Program-made: the position numbers and the translations under genes
Notes under the pieces: generated by a model
What the model saw: only the letters and a program-made list of their open reading frames with translations
Databases searched by the model: none
Told to the model about the DNA's origin: nothing
Assembly: GCA_027475525.1 (NCBI GenBank)
Contig: JAMWFC010000100.1
Location: 62,001 to 126,000 of the forward strand
Direction: 5' to 3'
DNA length: 64,000 nt
From: Macrolepiota albuminosa
Taxonomy: Eukaryota > Basidiomycota > Agaricomycetes > Agaricales > Agaricaceae
Shown here: positions 1 to 10,459 of the stretch, piece by piece
How positions within the stretch are numbered: position 1 is the first letter of the stretch
Layout: the number at the start of each line of letters is the position of its first letter

Positions 1-195
1 CATTAAGAAGAAAGCAACAGAAGAGCGATTGGCAGCAGAAACAGAGTTGCATAATGGTAGTAGAGTGTCAAGAAGGTGATTAACTGAAGTTGAACATGTC
101 AAATTAGTACAAGCAAGGTCACATGACATTGTTTATACTTCCTACAAGGTGTTTCCATCTTCTACTGCTGAAAAGTATTGAGAAAATATGAAAAT
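1..195 (+). pseudogene. Tail of a transposase-like reading frame
   Basis: Frame 1 reads a charged stretch (…KKATEERLAAE…, …LTEVEHVKL…) broken by stops. The composition resembles the charged C-terminal tail of basidiomycete DDE (Tc1/pogo-type) transposases, and it lies just upstream of a TIR-like sequence. The fragment is cut by the window edge. The assignment is inference from composition and position only. Confidence 0.25.
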
Positions 196-414
196 TAAAG
201 TGAGTCAAAAAACTGCCCCAATGATTGAATATTTTGTTTGATTTATTGATAAGCAAGTTCTTGTCCAAATCACATGAGCTATACATCATTATGACGCCAG
301 GATGCAGTTGTATGTCATGTGATTTTCTACAATTTTCTGCTTAGGTAATTGTTGCACACCATATGAATCTTTTCAAAAAGGCCAAATATTGGGGCAGTTT
401 TTTGAGCCAGTGTA
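196..414. repeat. Possible MITE or Tc1-type terminal inverted repeat
   Basis: A perfect 18-bp inverted repeat pairs 205-222 (TCAAAAAACTGCCCCAAT) with 388-405. Similarity continues outward to TA dinucleotides at 196-197 and 413-414. This fits a miniature element of about 215 bp with a TA target duplication. Alternatively the right arm may be the true 3' end of a Tc1/pogo element whose 5' part lies outside the window. No coding sequence lies between the arms. Confidence 0.4.
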
Positions 415-591
415 GGCAAGGATGTTCTAATGATAGTGAAATGCATAGCATCCCAACCTTGTGAGGCCATACTGGAGTATTGCTTCTCATAGTTGCTCTG
501 ATATACAAGGATATATGGAGGAGCTCACATGGACATATGCCTGGAAGTTTACTAGTATCCAGAATTACAAATCAAGGGTGGTAACATGTAA

Positions 592-927
592 ATGTGGAAC
601 AGAAAAATTTTCAGCAACATCTCTCAACTAGAGGATCTAAAGAAATGCCTCCAACTTGCTAGCCTGGAAAAGCAGAAGGGTGTTAAGAGTTATGACAAGA
701 AACACAGGCAATTTACTTGCAGTATGGATTCTGATATGGACTATTCTAATGATAAAGCCACTGTCCAATCTCCTGTGACCAGCCCTCTCCCAGTTGCTTC
801 TTTCTCACCAGGTCTTGAGAGTCTGAATATATTGATAAATACAAATAAGCTATTGGATGATAATAATGCCAACTGTGGTTGGATATGCTGGACGTATATG
901 CAGTACAATGTCATCTCCAGTGCCTGA
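592..927 (+). pseudogene. Short unrecognised coding remnant
   Basis: An open frame of 111 codons with no recognised domain. Its last 20 or so codons run into the repeat shared with 24 kb, and the same fusion of a short coding tail to that repeat occurs at both 24-kb copies. It is therefore probably the 3' end of a transposon gene. The upstream stretch 415-591 shows nothing recognisable. Confidence 0.2.
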
Positions 928-1290
928 CATATATAGTTTATATAGTTGTAAGGAGTTCTGACAGGGTCCCAGTGTGCTTGAGCAGATGTGATAGAACAAT
1001 GCACTAGATAATAATGCCTTGGGTGCTACCTAGCAAATGGTAAGCACCATAGCTTAAGCAGAGATAAAAAGAAAAAGATCTCAAACCTCCCAATTCTTTG
1101 AAGTTGGTGAATAGAGGGTGCTGAAGGGCTGATAAATAATGATTAAGGTAGACCTGCAATAACACGCCAAGCTGTTCTGTATCAAATATGGTCACTAGAG
1201 TCTTCTGTATGTCAAGTGTCAGCCAACCTATAATGTCTTTTGATGTGCTCAGTCCAAGTAGAAGCCTATCATCTCCTTCCAACTGAAAAA
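860..1290 (+). repeat. Third copy of the 24-kb repeat plus a Gypsy gag start
   Basis: Bases about 860-1060 are a diverged copy of the inverted repeat at 24055-24385 / 24720-25048. At 1234 a short frame begins MSFDVLSPSRSLS. This matches the start MPLDVLSPSRSLS of the minus-strand gag at 23353. The segment is therefore the 5' end of another Gypsy-2 type element, reading plus and ending in stops after about 17 codons. Confidence 0.45.
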
Positions 1291-1309
1291 TTGACTGTCC
1301 TCAGTCAAA

Positions 1310-1681
1310 CACCATCATTAATTTGACTATGCTATGGTCCATATGATGCTTTCAGCACCTTATAAAAGTTGTTTCCAGCTCTTCTCCTTCTCATGTTTTT
1401 TGTCCAATATTTTTAGCATATCTAATTTTGATGCCTCTGCCCTTCGCAATTTCCTGGCCAAAGCCTCTTATTTGTTTGGTCATGCTAAGTCTGTCAGTCC
1501 CACAGATGCACCACAAACTGTCTCTGGCATAATGCAGCTTTATCGGCGGTGGTTGGTGGTTCATGGCTCTGACAGTTTCTGGGTGCAGGGTGTTGAGGTT
1601 TGTGAGTAGTGCATGGCCTGGTACTGCAAATATGAAGGTGCCAATTGGTTGCACCTGTTCATAGATTTGTTCATAAGTTTT
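1310..1681 (-). pseudogene. Unrecognised coding remnant cut by a solo LTR
   Basis: The minus strand is open for about 95 codons (…NHQPPPIKLHYARD…, …IRGFGQEIAKGR…) and then continues with interrupted codons to about 1310. The frame is broken on its upstream side exactly where LTR-A is inserted at 1682, so it predates that insertion. No domain is recognised. Repetitive context suggests a transposon gene. Confidence 0.3.
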
Positions 1682-2334
1682 TGTAAGGGCAACCTCTAGA
1701 AGCGGTGGCTCAGTCACACAGCTGGCAGAGGGAGATCCAAAATATATTAGAATATATACTGACAATATCAAGGTAACTACTCACCTGGCAGAGAGAGATC
1801 CAAAGAGAACAAGTCTAGGGATTCCCTATGCCAGGTTGGATGCTTCTGGGGCCTCTGAAGCATGGGAAACAACTGTACAGTACAACAAAACCTTAAAAAC
1901 TCGAAAATTGCCTACACAAACACTTGTACAAATAAGGGGCAAACTCTGGCAAATTCTGGCTTATATAAGCGGTCTGGAAGCGGTGCTGAATGGGCCCACA
2001 CTTGTCTGAATGGTGGCTAAAGAACCAGAGCATCTCAAGGACTGAAAGTAGTACTAACAGATAGTGTTGAAAGAATAGAAACAGTAAAATGAAATAATAT
2101 CAGAAGAAATAAGAGAATCTGAAAGTAGTACTAACAGATAGTGTTGAAAGAATAGAAACAGTAAAATGAAATAATATCAGAAGAAATAAGAGAATGAATG
2201 GAAGGAGAGTGAAGAGATAAGGAGTGAGAAAAGGAAGAAATGAGGAGTCCCCTGACAGTTAAATAAGAGAATGAATGGAAGGAGAGTGAAGAGATAAGGA
2301 GTGAGAAAAGGAAGAAATGAGGAGTCCCCTGACA
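1682..2334 (-). mobile_element. Solo LTR, family LTR-A, TSD GTTTT
   Basis: In the minus orientation the element begins TGTCAGGGGACTCC and ends CCCTTACA, the classical TG…CA. It is flanked by GTTTT at 1677-1681 and 2335-2339. A TATATAAG box lies near 1965. The apparent length of 653 bp includes two 77-bp tandem duplications that look artificial. Without them the LTR would be about 499 bp, matching the other copies. Confidence 0.85.
2042..2195. repeat. Exact 77-bp tandem duplication (1 of 8)
   Basis: Bases 2042-2118 are repeated without a mismatch at 2119-2195, inside solo LTR-A. The other LTR-A copies have this segment once, which argues for an assembly origin. Confidence 0.9.
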
Positions 2335-2337
2335 GTT
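2184..2337. repeat. Exact 77-bp tandem duplication (2 of 8)
   Basis: Bases 2184-2260 are repeated exactly at 2261-2337, overlapping the previous duplication by 12 bases and reaching into the LTR-A target duplication. Confidence 0.9.
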
Positions 2338-2690
2338 TTTAAGTTTGATTTTGGTTTTGTGGTGCTAAAGTTCAGCATCCAAAATAGGCTCCCTTGTTAT
2401 CCAATGAGATTGACACATTGTTGGCTAGTACCGAGGTTGGTGAAGTAAGTCTCTCCTTCTCTTTTCCTGTCAGAAGAAATAAGAGAATGAATGGAAGGAG
2501 AGTGAAGAGATAAGGAGTGAGAAAAGGAAGAAATGAGGAGTCTCCTGACAGTTTTTAAGTTTGATTTTGGTTTTGTAGTGCTAAAGTTCAGCATCCATAA
2601 TAGGCTCCCTTGTTATCCAATGAGATTGACACATTGTTGGCTAGTACCGAGGTTGGTGAAGTAAGTATCTCCTTCTCTTTTCCACATTTC
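2261..2690. repeat. Imperfect direct repeat, period about 216 bp
   Basis: The end of LTR-A plus about 140 bp of right flank recurs at about 2477-2690 with a few transitions (for example GTGGTG/GTAGTG). Because both LTR sequence and unrelated flank are duplicated, this is a segmental duplication or two alleles placed in series, not a second insertion. Confidence 0.7.
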
Positions 2691-2943
2691 TGATGTTAAC
2701 CTTGAGTAGTCGGCCTCTACATCGCCCACCATTGCCAGTCTCCCTAGTGCTCTGTTGGCCTCTACTATTTCTTCTGCTCCTCTCTCTTCTGCTTCTGTCT
2801 AGCCTCCTCCTATTTTTAGCAGTTCTTTTTGTGGCGCTGCTTCTCCCACTTGCACTGCTTTTTCTACTCATACTGCGCCTCCTCATTTGGCCATCAAATG
2901 GATTGCCGTTACCTCCAGTGAGCCTTGGCCTGGACCAACTCAT
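2641..2943 (-). pseudogene. Arg/Ser-rich or Glu-rich coding remnant
   Basis: One minus frame is open for 100 codons and rich in Arg and Ser. Another frame over the same bases gives an Ala/Glu-rich coiled-coil-like peptide, so the true frame is uncertain. It ends next to the 216-bp repeat. No domain is recognised. The stretch 2969-3420 shows nothing recognisable. Confidence 0.2.
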
Positions 2944-3420
2944 ACTATTTCTTGCCTTCCCCCCATAACTTTGCCATTGTTATTGATCAAGCACCTCCTG
3001 CTTATGCTAGCCCTCCTAAATGTACCATGCATTCTTGGTTTCCTGCTTCTAATTCTTTATTGACTTTGCTTCCTAGGTCAATCTCCCTGCTCGCGTTTCC
3101 CCTTTGTATGTTGTAAGTGTTTTTTTTTAAGATCACTAGGCTTTAGTGCCTGATCTTGCCATTTTTAGGCACCCAACCAAACTATGTTCATCAACACAGA
3201 GCTTCATAACTTGTTGCATCTTTGTTGTGATATTACTGTCATTGATACTGGTGTCCTGATGAAGCTGAGCCCATTGTCAATACTGATGTGCTGTTGGCAG
3301 TACATGCTCTTCTGCTTTGCCTTACTCCCCTATTGCTACTAACTCTCATCAGAGGGGCCCTAGTGGTAACCAATGCATGGTTTTTGTTTCTTCTTTTCTT
3401 TTATGCTAAACTCCTTTGTC

Positions 3421-3726
3421 ACTAGGTCCCCTACTCTTTCTTTTCCTGTCATCATGGATATTCCTCCTGCTAAAGATGTTGTCATGTCTGTCACTGGCAC
3501 TACCCTTACTCCTGAGCTGATTGTGGCTAGCAACTCTCCTGTTGCTCTTTCTATTACTCTGTCCCTTACTCTGGCACTACCCTTACTCCTGAGCTGATTG
3601 TGGCTAGCAACTCTCCTGTTGCTCTTTCTATTACTCTGTCCCTTACTCCTTCCTACAGCCTCTCCTCTTTTTCTAGTACTCAAGAGTCTTCCATTGTGCC
3701 AGAGTCTGAAGAGATCCTGGTGGCCT
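3421..3726 (+). pseudogene. Ser/Thr-rich coding remnant
   Basis: The plus frame reads a Ser/Thr/Pro-rich peptide (…SFPVIMDIPPAKDV…, …PESEEILVA). It is inflated by an exact 77-bp duplication at 3494-3647 that shifts the frame. Removing the duplication joins the two halves in one frame, which supports coding origin. Reading may resume beyond LTR-B at 4517. Function is unknown. Confidence 0.3.
3494..3647. repeat. Exact 77-bp tandem duplication (3 of 8)
   Basis: Bases 3494-3570 equal 3571-3647. Deleting one copy restores a continuous reading frame across the region, as expected for an artefact. Confidence 0.9.
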
Positions 3727-3760
3727 AGGGTGAGTGCCATCATTGCTGGAGGTACTTGCT

Positions 3761-4516
3761 TGTCAGGTTCCGCTGAGTCGGGGGCTTTCCGGGAAAGCAA
3801 TTGCCCTTACAATGCGGACTTGACCCACAGATACTCGGGTGTCTGGAACTCCGGGGCTAGGACTCCGGGGTTCAAGACGTGGACAGGAAAATCCCGGGAG
3901 AGGGGACTTAGTCCGGGGGTTTTGGGTGGTGAGTAACGGGGGAGTTTGGGTGGGGGTCAAGTCATGAACCGGAGGTTCTAAGACGAGACCAAGTTAGCAA
4001 ATTAAAGTTGCGAAGTGCGTACCAATCTTAGAGCACGCGAGTATTCAGGCGTGCCAGTCAAAAGCGTGCCAGTCAATGCGTACCAGTCAAGCAGAGGGCA
4101 TGCAACAATCCAAGTAAAGCAATGTAACAGTGTATGTAATATCAAGACTACCGAATACAACAGGGGGCTACACTATAAGTACTATGGGACCGGGTCTCGG
4201 AATTCCGGGGTGTCTGGGATGGGTTCTGGGAGTCATTGAGTAGCGGGCAGGAGACTGTATACCGGGATCGCGCGTGTGGGGCGCGCGATCAATTGACGCA
4301 GGGGGAGTCGTGATGCGTGATGCGTGATGGCCGGGAACGAGTCACGTGATCCGATTGTTGATCGGGGCTGGTGGCGGCTGATGGCGGTCCTTGATGCGCA
4401 TGATGGCGGTGTCGGCGGTCGTGATGGCGGGACGTGTCCTGTGGGGTCGGAGGGAGGGTCCTGGATAGTGTTCCGGGGGTGTCCCGGGGTGGGCCCAGAG
4501 GGGAGGGGTTGTGACA
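3761..4516 (+). mobile_element. Solo LTR, family LTR-B, young copy
   Basis: The element starts TGTCAGGTTCCGC and ends GGGTTGTGACA (756 bp), flanked by TTGCT (3756-3760) and TTGCC (4517-4521), a 5-bp target duplication with one transition. It is strikingly CpG- and GC-rich against its surroundings, for example in the GGCGCGCGATC stretch and repeated GATGGCGG units. Decayed copies at 29875 and 41190 align along its length with CpG replaced by TpG or CpA. This copy is therefore recent or has escaped mutation. Orientation relative to an internal region is unknown. Confidence 0.8.
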
Positions 4517-4996
4517 TTGCCTTCCTATGGCATCCATCTATCCTCCACTAGGGCCATGTTCCCTGGCAACAAGCACTATGAATGGACCTCCCATGCTCCT
4601 GTAACTGTTTGAGTATATCTGTGTCTATTGGTTTCTTCTTCTCCTTCTCTAACTTTTGCTAAATCCAATCCCTTCTGGACACCTTCTCCTGCTATGCATG
4701 TTTTAGGCAATGCCTTCCCTTGGCTTAGGGACAAATTCTCCTATTCCATTACTCTCCTCCATTCTTCTGCAGACCTTTGCCAGCAACTTCACCACATTGA
4801 GAATGCGACTGACATTGTTGGTCATGAACTCACCATCCTGTGTCCTCATGTCTCTACCTTAGTACGCTGTGAGCTCCTCCTGCTCAAGCTCTATGTCAAC
4901 ATTACTGATGCACTTGAGTGGCAAGCAAGTAACACCATTCAGGATGGGGACTTGCTTCTTTTGGGCAATCCTGCTCCTTCTGAGTCTGATGCATAG
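4517..4996 (+). pseudogene. Unrecognised coding remnant downstream of LTR-B
   Basis: From 4628 a frame of 122 codons is open (…AMHVLGNAFPWLRDKF…, …LLLLGNPAPSESDA) and ends in TAG near 4995. Codons upstream back to 4517 are readable with stops, and the frame may join that at 3421-3726 across LTR-B. There is no recognisable domain. It is likely a gag-like or other transposon protein, given the setting. Confidence 0.3.
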
Positions 4997-6352
4997 TCAC
5001 TGACCCATAGCGCTTTGAACTTTGTGGACTTTGTTGCTTTTGATATGTGTTTTGATGTAGCTTTGTACTAAAATAAACGCTCCCTCTTTTTTGTTTCAAA
5101 ATTGTCAGTTTGTAAGTAATCAAAAGAAAAATAAGAAAAAGGGGAAACACTCAGTGCTCCCTCTTTTTTGTTTCAAAATTGTCAGTTTGTAAGTAATCAA
5201 AAGAAAAATAAGAAAAAGGGGAAACACTCAGTAGATCATTATAGCACAAAAACCCCTTTGCCAGTGTGATCTAATAGCCAAGATTGTGCCAGCCTAAAAA
5301 AAAATGGGTATCGTTTGTAGATAATAAGTCAATTCATGCAAGAAGTTTAATGTATAAGAAATAGAGTGCCACTGATTGATTGTAGCTATTTGGTGATGGT
5401 GGGTATAAGCACTAGACCTTGAAGGTTAACTTCCTCTTTGCGCAATTTAAAAATAAGTCAAGTGTATTCTATTGGCTTATGTCCTCATTAGGATTCAAGT
5501 CTCTTGAGAAGTGTCCTCCCATGCTGTTGCTAATTGAAACACTGCCTGAGTCCTATAAATTGCCCATGCATCAACTGAATCTCATTAGTCCTCACAATGG
5601 AAAGCCCAACTGGTATGGTGTGATCTCCCTGCTGTGATTGAGTTTATGTCATGATTGATCCTCCAACTTTTCTGGACATGCTACCTTTTTTTTTCACCAC
5701 TACCCAGCTGTTAGCATGCCAGGACTAGCCAATGGAGTCATTGAGTTAGGTCATTGCTATCAGATGCTGTGCGTGACTTGTGAGATTTGGAACAACAACA
5801 TGCCTTTGACTTGTTTTGGTATGGGGAAGAATTGGAGTCATATTTTTCAGGTGCATTATTGCCTTTTTTATCCCTTTTCTCTTCTAATAGTCGCCAAATA
5901 AAGCAAATGTTGACCAAGAAGATGAAAGAGCATCTTGAGCTGCTGCTGAAAGAGACTCACTATCTGATTTGTTACTTCATTACCTCTCCCCTTCTTAGCT
6001 AACTGCATCACCCTGCTAGGCTCTCCATTCGTCTACTAGTGGTCAGCTTTTTTGTGGTCCTTCCAAAGAATGGAGGCCTCCTCACCAGCCTCTCCTTTTG
6101 CCCAGCCCTTGATGCACATCCATCTCCCATGTTGCTTATGTGAGACGACTCCTTCTTTTTTGTAGTGCCACTGAACTGACAGATTTTAGATTTTAGATTT
6201 CCAATGTCATAGATATATATAAATTGCATTGGTGTTGTTGCCCTCCCTGTGATTGTTTCACACATGTAAGAATTCTCAAATTTCTGTGACCCTGCAAGTA
6301 GCTTGAGGTATTTTATGGATTCTGGCTACCATAAATTGGTCAGCATCACATC
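4997..6352. other. Decayed transposon sequence, unassigned
   Basis: Only short plus-strand open stretches remain (for example 5419-5637 and 5716-5901). None carries a motif I can assign. Base composition and stop density are those of the neighbouring element remnants. Confidence 0.3.
5079..5232. repeat. Exact 77-bp tandem duplication (4 of 8)
   Basis: Bases 5079-5155 equal 5156-5232. Confidence 0.9.
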
Positions 6353-6900
6353 ATGCCAGAATCTTCCATCCTTATTGATGAGCCCAAGCTTCTTTCTCAT
6401 CCTGCTATATTGAATCAACTTAACATGTTCTTTGCACTAGTGCCTACTGGCAGGTTCCTCCATGAGAATGGCAATATATTGACCCTGGTGTGCAAGTACC
6501 AAATTCTGCTGGCTGCATCCAAAGAGTGGATAGTCAACCTAGACAAGCCATTAATCATAGTAAGCCCTTGTTAGCGCATATCTTGAGCCATGCCCTACTA
6601 TCCTGTAGTTATTACAAGTACTGCTTTGAGTCTGATGAGCCTTCTTCACAAGACTGGGCATTTAGTTAGTTCTTGTCTCTTTTTTCCTGACCTTATGTTG
6701 CTAATTCCATACTGTTTCCAAGAGCCTCACGTAGCTTCCCCTTCCTGCTCTCATTACTGCCCATGCCTATAGGGCCATGTTCAAATGCAGGGTCTTCCCT
6801 TTCATGTCACTAGATCCTCACTCCGACAAGGATGAGTGGTACTTTTTTCCTGATCTTTCTGCTACTCCTCCTAGTTCTTTCCCTGATGCTCCACCTGTAC
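6353..6900 (+). pseudogene. Coding remnant interrupted by Gypsy-1
   Basis: The plus strand reads an interrupted peptide. The last part before 6900 (…DKDEWYFFPDLSATPPSS…) continues in the same frame at 17181-17310 with a proline-rich tail, once Gypsy-1 and one copy of its TGTAC duplication are removed. This shows which reading frame existed before insertion. The protein is not recognised. Confidence 0.4.
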
Positions 6901-7074
6901 TGTAACTGTTGGTTACAAATTAGAACTATTTTGTGTGTTTCACACAGTGCTGAATCAGACCGCAGTATTGGATTGACTAGAACTAGAGTGAATACAAGAT
7001 GTTATCTTACATAATACTTTATTGGAGGCATATAGCATCATTGACACTAGTAACAAGTGTGACACTCCATTACA
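6901..7074 (-). repeat. 3' LTR of Gypsy-1
   Basis: 174 bp, TGTAAT…GTTACA in element orientation. It aligns without gaps to 17002-17175. Differences fall largely at positions where one copy shows CA and the other TG, implying an ancestral CpG. Confidence 0.88.
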
Positions 7075-7085
7075 TACCCCCCAAT
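7075..7085 (-). other. Polypurine tract of Gypsy-1
   Basis: In element orientation a purine run ATTGGGGGGTA abuts the 3' LTR, the usual primer for plus-strand DNA synthesis in LTR retrotransposons. Confidence 0.55.
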
Positions 7086-7368
7086 GAGACCAAATACTCA
7101 GTCTTATGAGAGGAGGTGAAGTGGGCTGGAGTAGGCATGGTAGTGCAAGCATTATTTGAAGACGCACATCACGTTGCTGCAGGATGTTAGTGTCATGCTC
7201 AAGGTAGTCATGTCTTTCAGAAACACTGAATTGCACAAAATCTTAGTATGCAAGTGCACATACTATGCAAGCAGCAGAACTAAAATGAAATTTGAAATAA
7301 ATAAACAAAAGTAACTCCTCTTATAAGTCTGCTGTATATACACATTACACTAACAAAAATAAATAGGT

Positions 7369-10048
7369 CTATGACCTGTCCAATGAGGCCCCTGTGACCA
7401 TGCCCATCTCTGTTACCATTGACTCCTCCTCTGGTGTGACATTAATCATGGGAGGAGGAGGCACCGATTCTATTCTCAGTGGGGTAGTTGACCCCTTGAC
7501 TGCAGGTGAATCTACCACCATAGGCTCAGTAAGCGTGACGTTAATTGCAGAAGGCATGGTGGTTAGCATACTGTGTGCCAACATTTGGTTTAGGAGATTG
7601 ACCTGGTTTGGGTCCATTCCAATGAGATAATAGAGGCCATCAGCCTCAGAGTTGGTTGGGAGATTACTCTCCTCATGGTGCTTAAACATAAGAATATAAT
7701 AATTGTCTTCAGTCATCTCCCACCATCTATCCTATTGTGAGATTGCGGGAGGAGTGCTGTATGTAGACAGGTGCTCCATGCGCTCATTGTCAATCTGTTT
7801 AAAAATATCCATAGACATTGTTGGTGAGTAGAACTGCTGTTTCAGGAAGACCATACTGTAAGTATAGGCATGATCCACCCAGTCTAGTGGAATCTAGTTA
7901 TGTAACAGAACACGTAATGCATCGTCATTGGAAAAGTTCCGTGCCTGCTTGTTGGGCACGTAAACTTGATAGATCTTGAGCTTTGGCCTACATTGAGGCT
8001 CAAATGATTGCTTAGGAAACATTGCATCATATGAGGCAATTGCCTCATGATACAGTCCCAGACAGGCCATGACAAGAGTCATGCGCCAAACAATCATGGG
8101 TTTGGCTACACTATTAGTGCAGAGGGCTTGATACAGTACAAACCCGAAGAGGATTTGCCAGTGCATGCAGTAGACATGGTCAACTGCAATGCCCTAATAG
8201 GTGTTCTCCAGCCTGGAGCAACTAAAGATCAGCGTGTACTGTGCTAGCTAATCCAAGTCAAATAGCATGGCTGGGTCTTGAGTGTGCATTACATGCAGCA
8301 CTGTGGAATCATCTTCTTTTGTGCACAGAAAGCGCCTCAGAATATGTTGTTGCTCCACAAGAGCAAGGTCATCAGGACCCTGCATTGGATTGACGAGACT
8401 TTGATATTGAGGCTTCTTCATCAGGAGCTGCATGGTTTAATTATGCAGAGCCTCAACTGTTCGCTGTGCAAACATCTGAAGCTCTGTAATCAATATATAT
8501 GCAACAATTCTGTTGTAGCATGGGACATGAATGTTTATGTAGTATTTATAGAGCCAGTCCAGCTCTAATAGAGTGCAGAGAAGACCATGTGAGGCGTGCT
8601 TATATACAATCATGCCAAGAATATGGGCATGTTGGCCAGAGGCATACTCATACAACACCGCTTTATTGGCATTAGCTCCTATCAGCACTGTATTTATGGC
8701 ATACAAATAGTATGTGCAGTGGCTGAGTGCTCCTCTGAAGCATGAGTTCATTTGCTCGATATCAAGCGGCCCCCACATTTTCACTTCCAAACCATTGGGG
8801 ATTCTCCCCAAGAACTCATTCTCAGCCCTATATTTCAGAGCCTGCAGCTCCTTGGTGCGGTTTGCCTTTTTCTTTACTATGTGCTTATTGCACAATACTT
8901 GTTGGAATTAGTTTGCTGCTGATTCCCCCTCTTCTCTGTCCTCCTCCTGCTCTGAGCTCAACTCTCCATAGTCACTCTCATCAGACAAGGACACAACTGG
9001 TGCTTTGTCTTTTCCAGGCACAGTTTTTCCTCTCAAGGTCACCACCAGACCATCATATTGTTCTGGTGTGCAGGAGTCTGGGGTCAAGACAACTATGGGG
9101 TAATGTTCTGGTAGGGCCAGTACAAACACTGGCAACATAAAAAGCATCTGGACTTCTCCCACTTGTGTGGAAATGCCAGCAGAGAAGGCTATGACCTTCA
9201 ATTTGGAGGCATCAAGAGATGGCTTGCAGCCACAATGTTGACAAGATGGCCCCAACTTTGCCAGAGCAGACGAAGTGGTTTGTAGCTGAGCCACCAGAGG
9301 GGCAGGCATATTTTGTGCCTGAGTTCTCCCTTCTGACTCAGTGCAGGACGTATTATGAATTGGCACCCATGGTACTGTAGTAATAGGTTTGGACCCTATA
9401 GGTGGGGCCCAAGACAATATAGTCTCCTGCTGACCCAGGAACAGGTTAGTCAGAGGCTCATTAATGACAGCCAGTGACTCTGACTGGGCCTGAGAGGCCA
9501 CAGCAAGTAGCCACAATGATGAGGCAATGGGCTGAACAGGCTGCTCAAGGCATGCTGGTTGTGCTGCTGATGGCATCCTAGCCCGTAGAGGCTCAACTAG
9601 CTGGATGGGCTGATATCTAGCCCTCTTAACTTTGGTGGTTAATTCCTCAATGGAAGAAACTTTGTGCTTAGACATGCAGTCAATCTGTTCCAGCACTGAT
9701 ATGTGCTGCCTCTTCATCAGCTTGATCTGGTTGAGCAACCCCTCCATCACAATGATAGCCAAACTGTCCTGCAGAAAGAATGCAGTTGCAGGGACTGGCT
9801 GTCCCACTGCTTTCAAATGGCTGAGCAGTGCATCTGACACTGCTGAGTCCTGCACTTGTGGTGCAGATTCTATATACGGCTCTACCATGGGCTGATGTGC
9901 CCATGGTACAGATGGTGGTCCCATCACTGCACCCACATATGTCAGAATCGATGCATGCATGCATGCATGCTGGTGGTACCTGATAATAGCACTCTGAGCG
10001 CATGCTGTTCTCCAGGCGCTCATAGCGCCCCTCATTGTTGACCTCCAT
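7369..10048 (-). pseudogene. Gypsy-1 extra 3' reading frame (about 890 codons), function unknown
   Basis: Between integrase and the 3' LTR a single minus-strand frame runs from about 10035 to 7369. It is cut only by scattered stops (for example TAA at 8908-8910 and 8437-8439). The longest open piece (8908-10035) is 375 codons and ends in an acidic stretch (…SDESDYGELSSEQEEDREE). Downstream pieces keep the frame (…NSCFRGALSHCTYYLYA…, …DALRVLLHN). An ATGC microsatellite at 9951-9970 shifts the N-terminal part into another frame. There are no clear membrane spans or signal peptide, so an envelope is not supported. It occupies the env position but matches no family I know. Confidence 0.6.
9951..9970. 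repeat. (ATGC)5 microsatellite
   Basis: Five perfect units, self-complementary, inside the Gypsy-1 extra frame. The coding frame differs on the two sides, so a length change here probably caused a frameshift. Confidence 0.75.
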
Positions 10049-10459
10049 CTCTTATGAGTGGAGAGGCATCTGGTAAGGGAGTGGTTCCTTGTAGCCTGGA
10101 TAGGCCATGCCCACTAACTGGTACTGGCTCACCGCCAGATATGGTGGCTGCCTCTGGTATTCGACAGGGTTATCTCACATTTATATATTTGGGGGTCTCT
10201 CTCCTCTACTAGAGCCTTGCAGGCTCTGATCATTTTTCTGTGGCCCTCAATAGGCTATTTTCAGCAACACGTCAGCTACATGTATTGGGACTTAGAAGGA
10301 AAAGAGAAAAAAAATCTCCTAACTCTGCCAGTAATGTAAACAACCACAAATATCTGCTACTGGTCTTTCACCGGTTATCAAAGTGGCATAAATAGCCATA
10401 ATTAGTTGCCACCCAGTCAGTCACTAGGTATCAAAGTAGACTTAGTTTACATTTCACCA

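Noticed and set aside
2042..2337. CRISPR-like or minisatellite interpretation of the 77-bp repeats
   Set aside because: Each site has only two copies, with no spacers, and unrelated sequences share one period. This is a fungal genome without CRISPR arrays.
2693..2968. Leu-rich plus-strand frame resembling a membrane protein
   Set aside because: It is the complement of an Arg/Glu-rich minus-strand stretch. The leucine richness is an antisense artefact.
3761..4516. Horizontal transfer or CpG-island gene explanation for the GC-rich block
   Set aside because: It has LTR ends, a target duplication and decayed relatives at 29875 and 41190, so age of insertion explains its composition.
4015..4551. 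Open frames of 74-94 codons in the GC-rich block
   Set aside because: They are inside LTR-B. High GC lowers stop frequency, and the frames are not conserved in the decayed copies.
8908..10035. Envelope protein interpretation of the Gypsy-1 extra frame
   Set aside because: No signal peptide, transmembrane helix or furin-like site is visible. Position alone is not enough.
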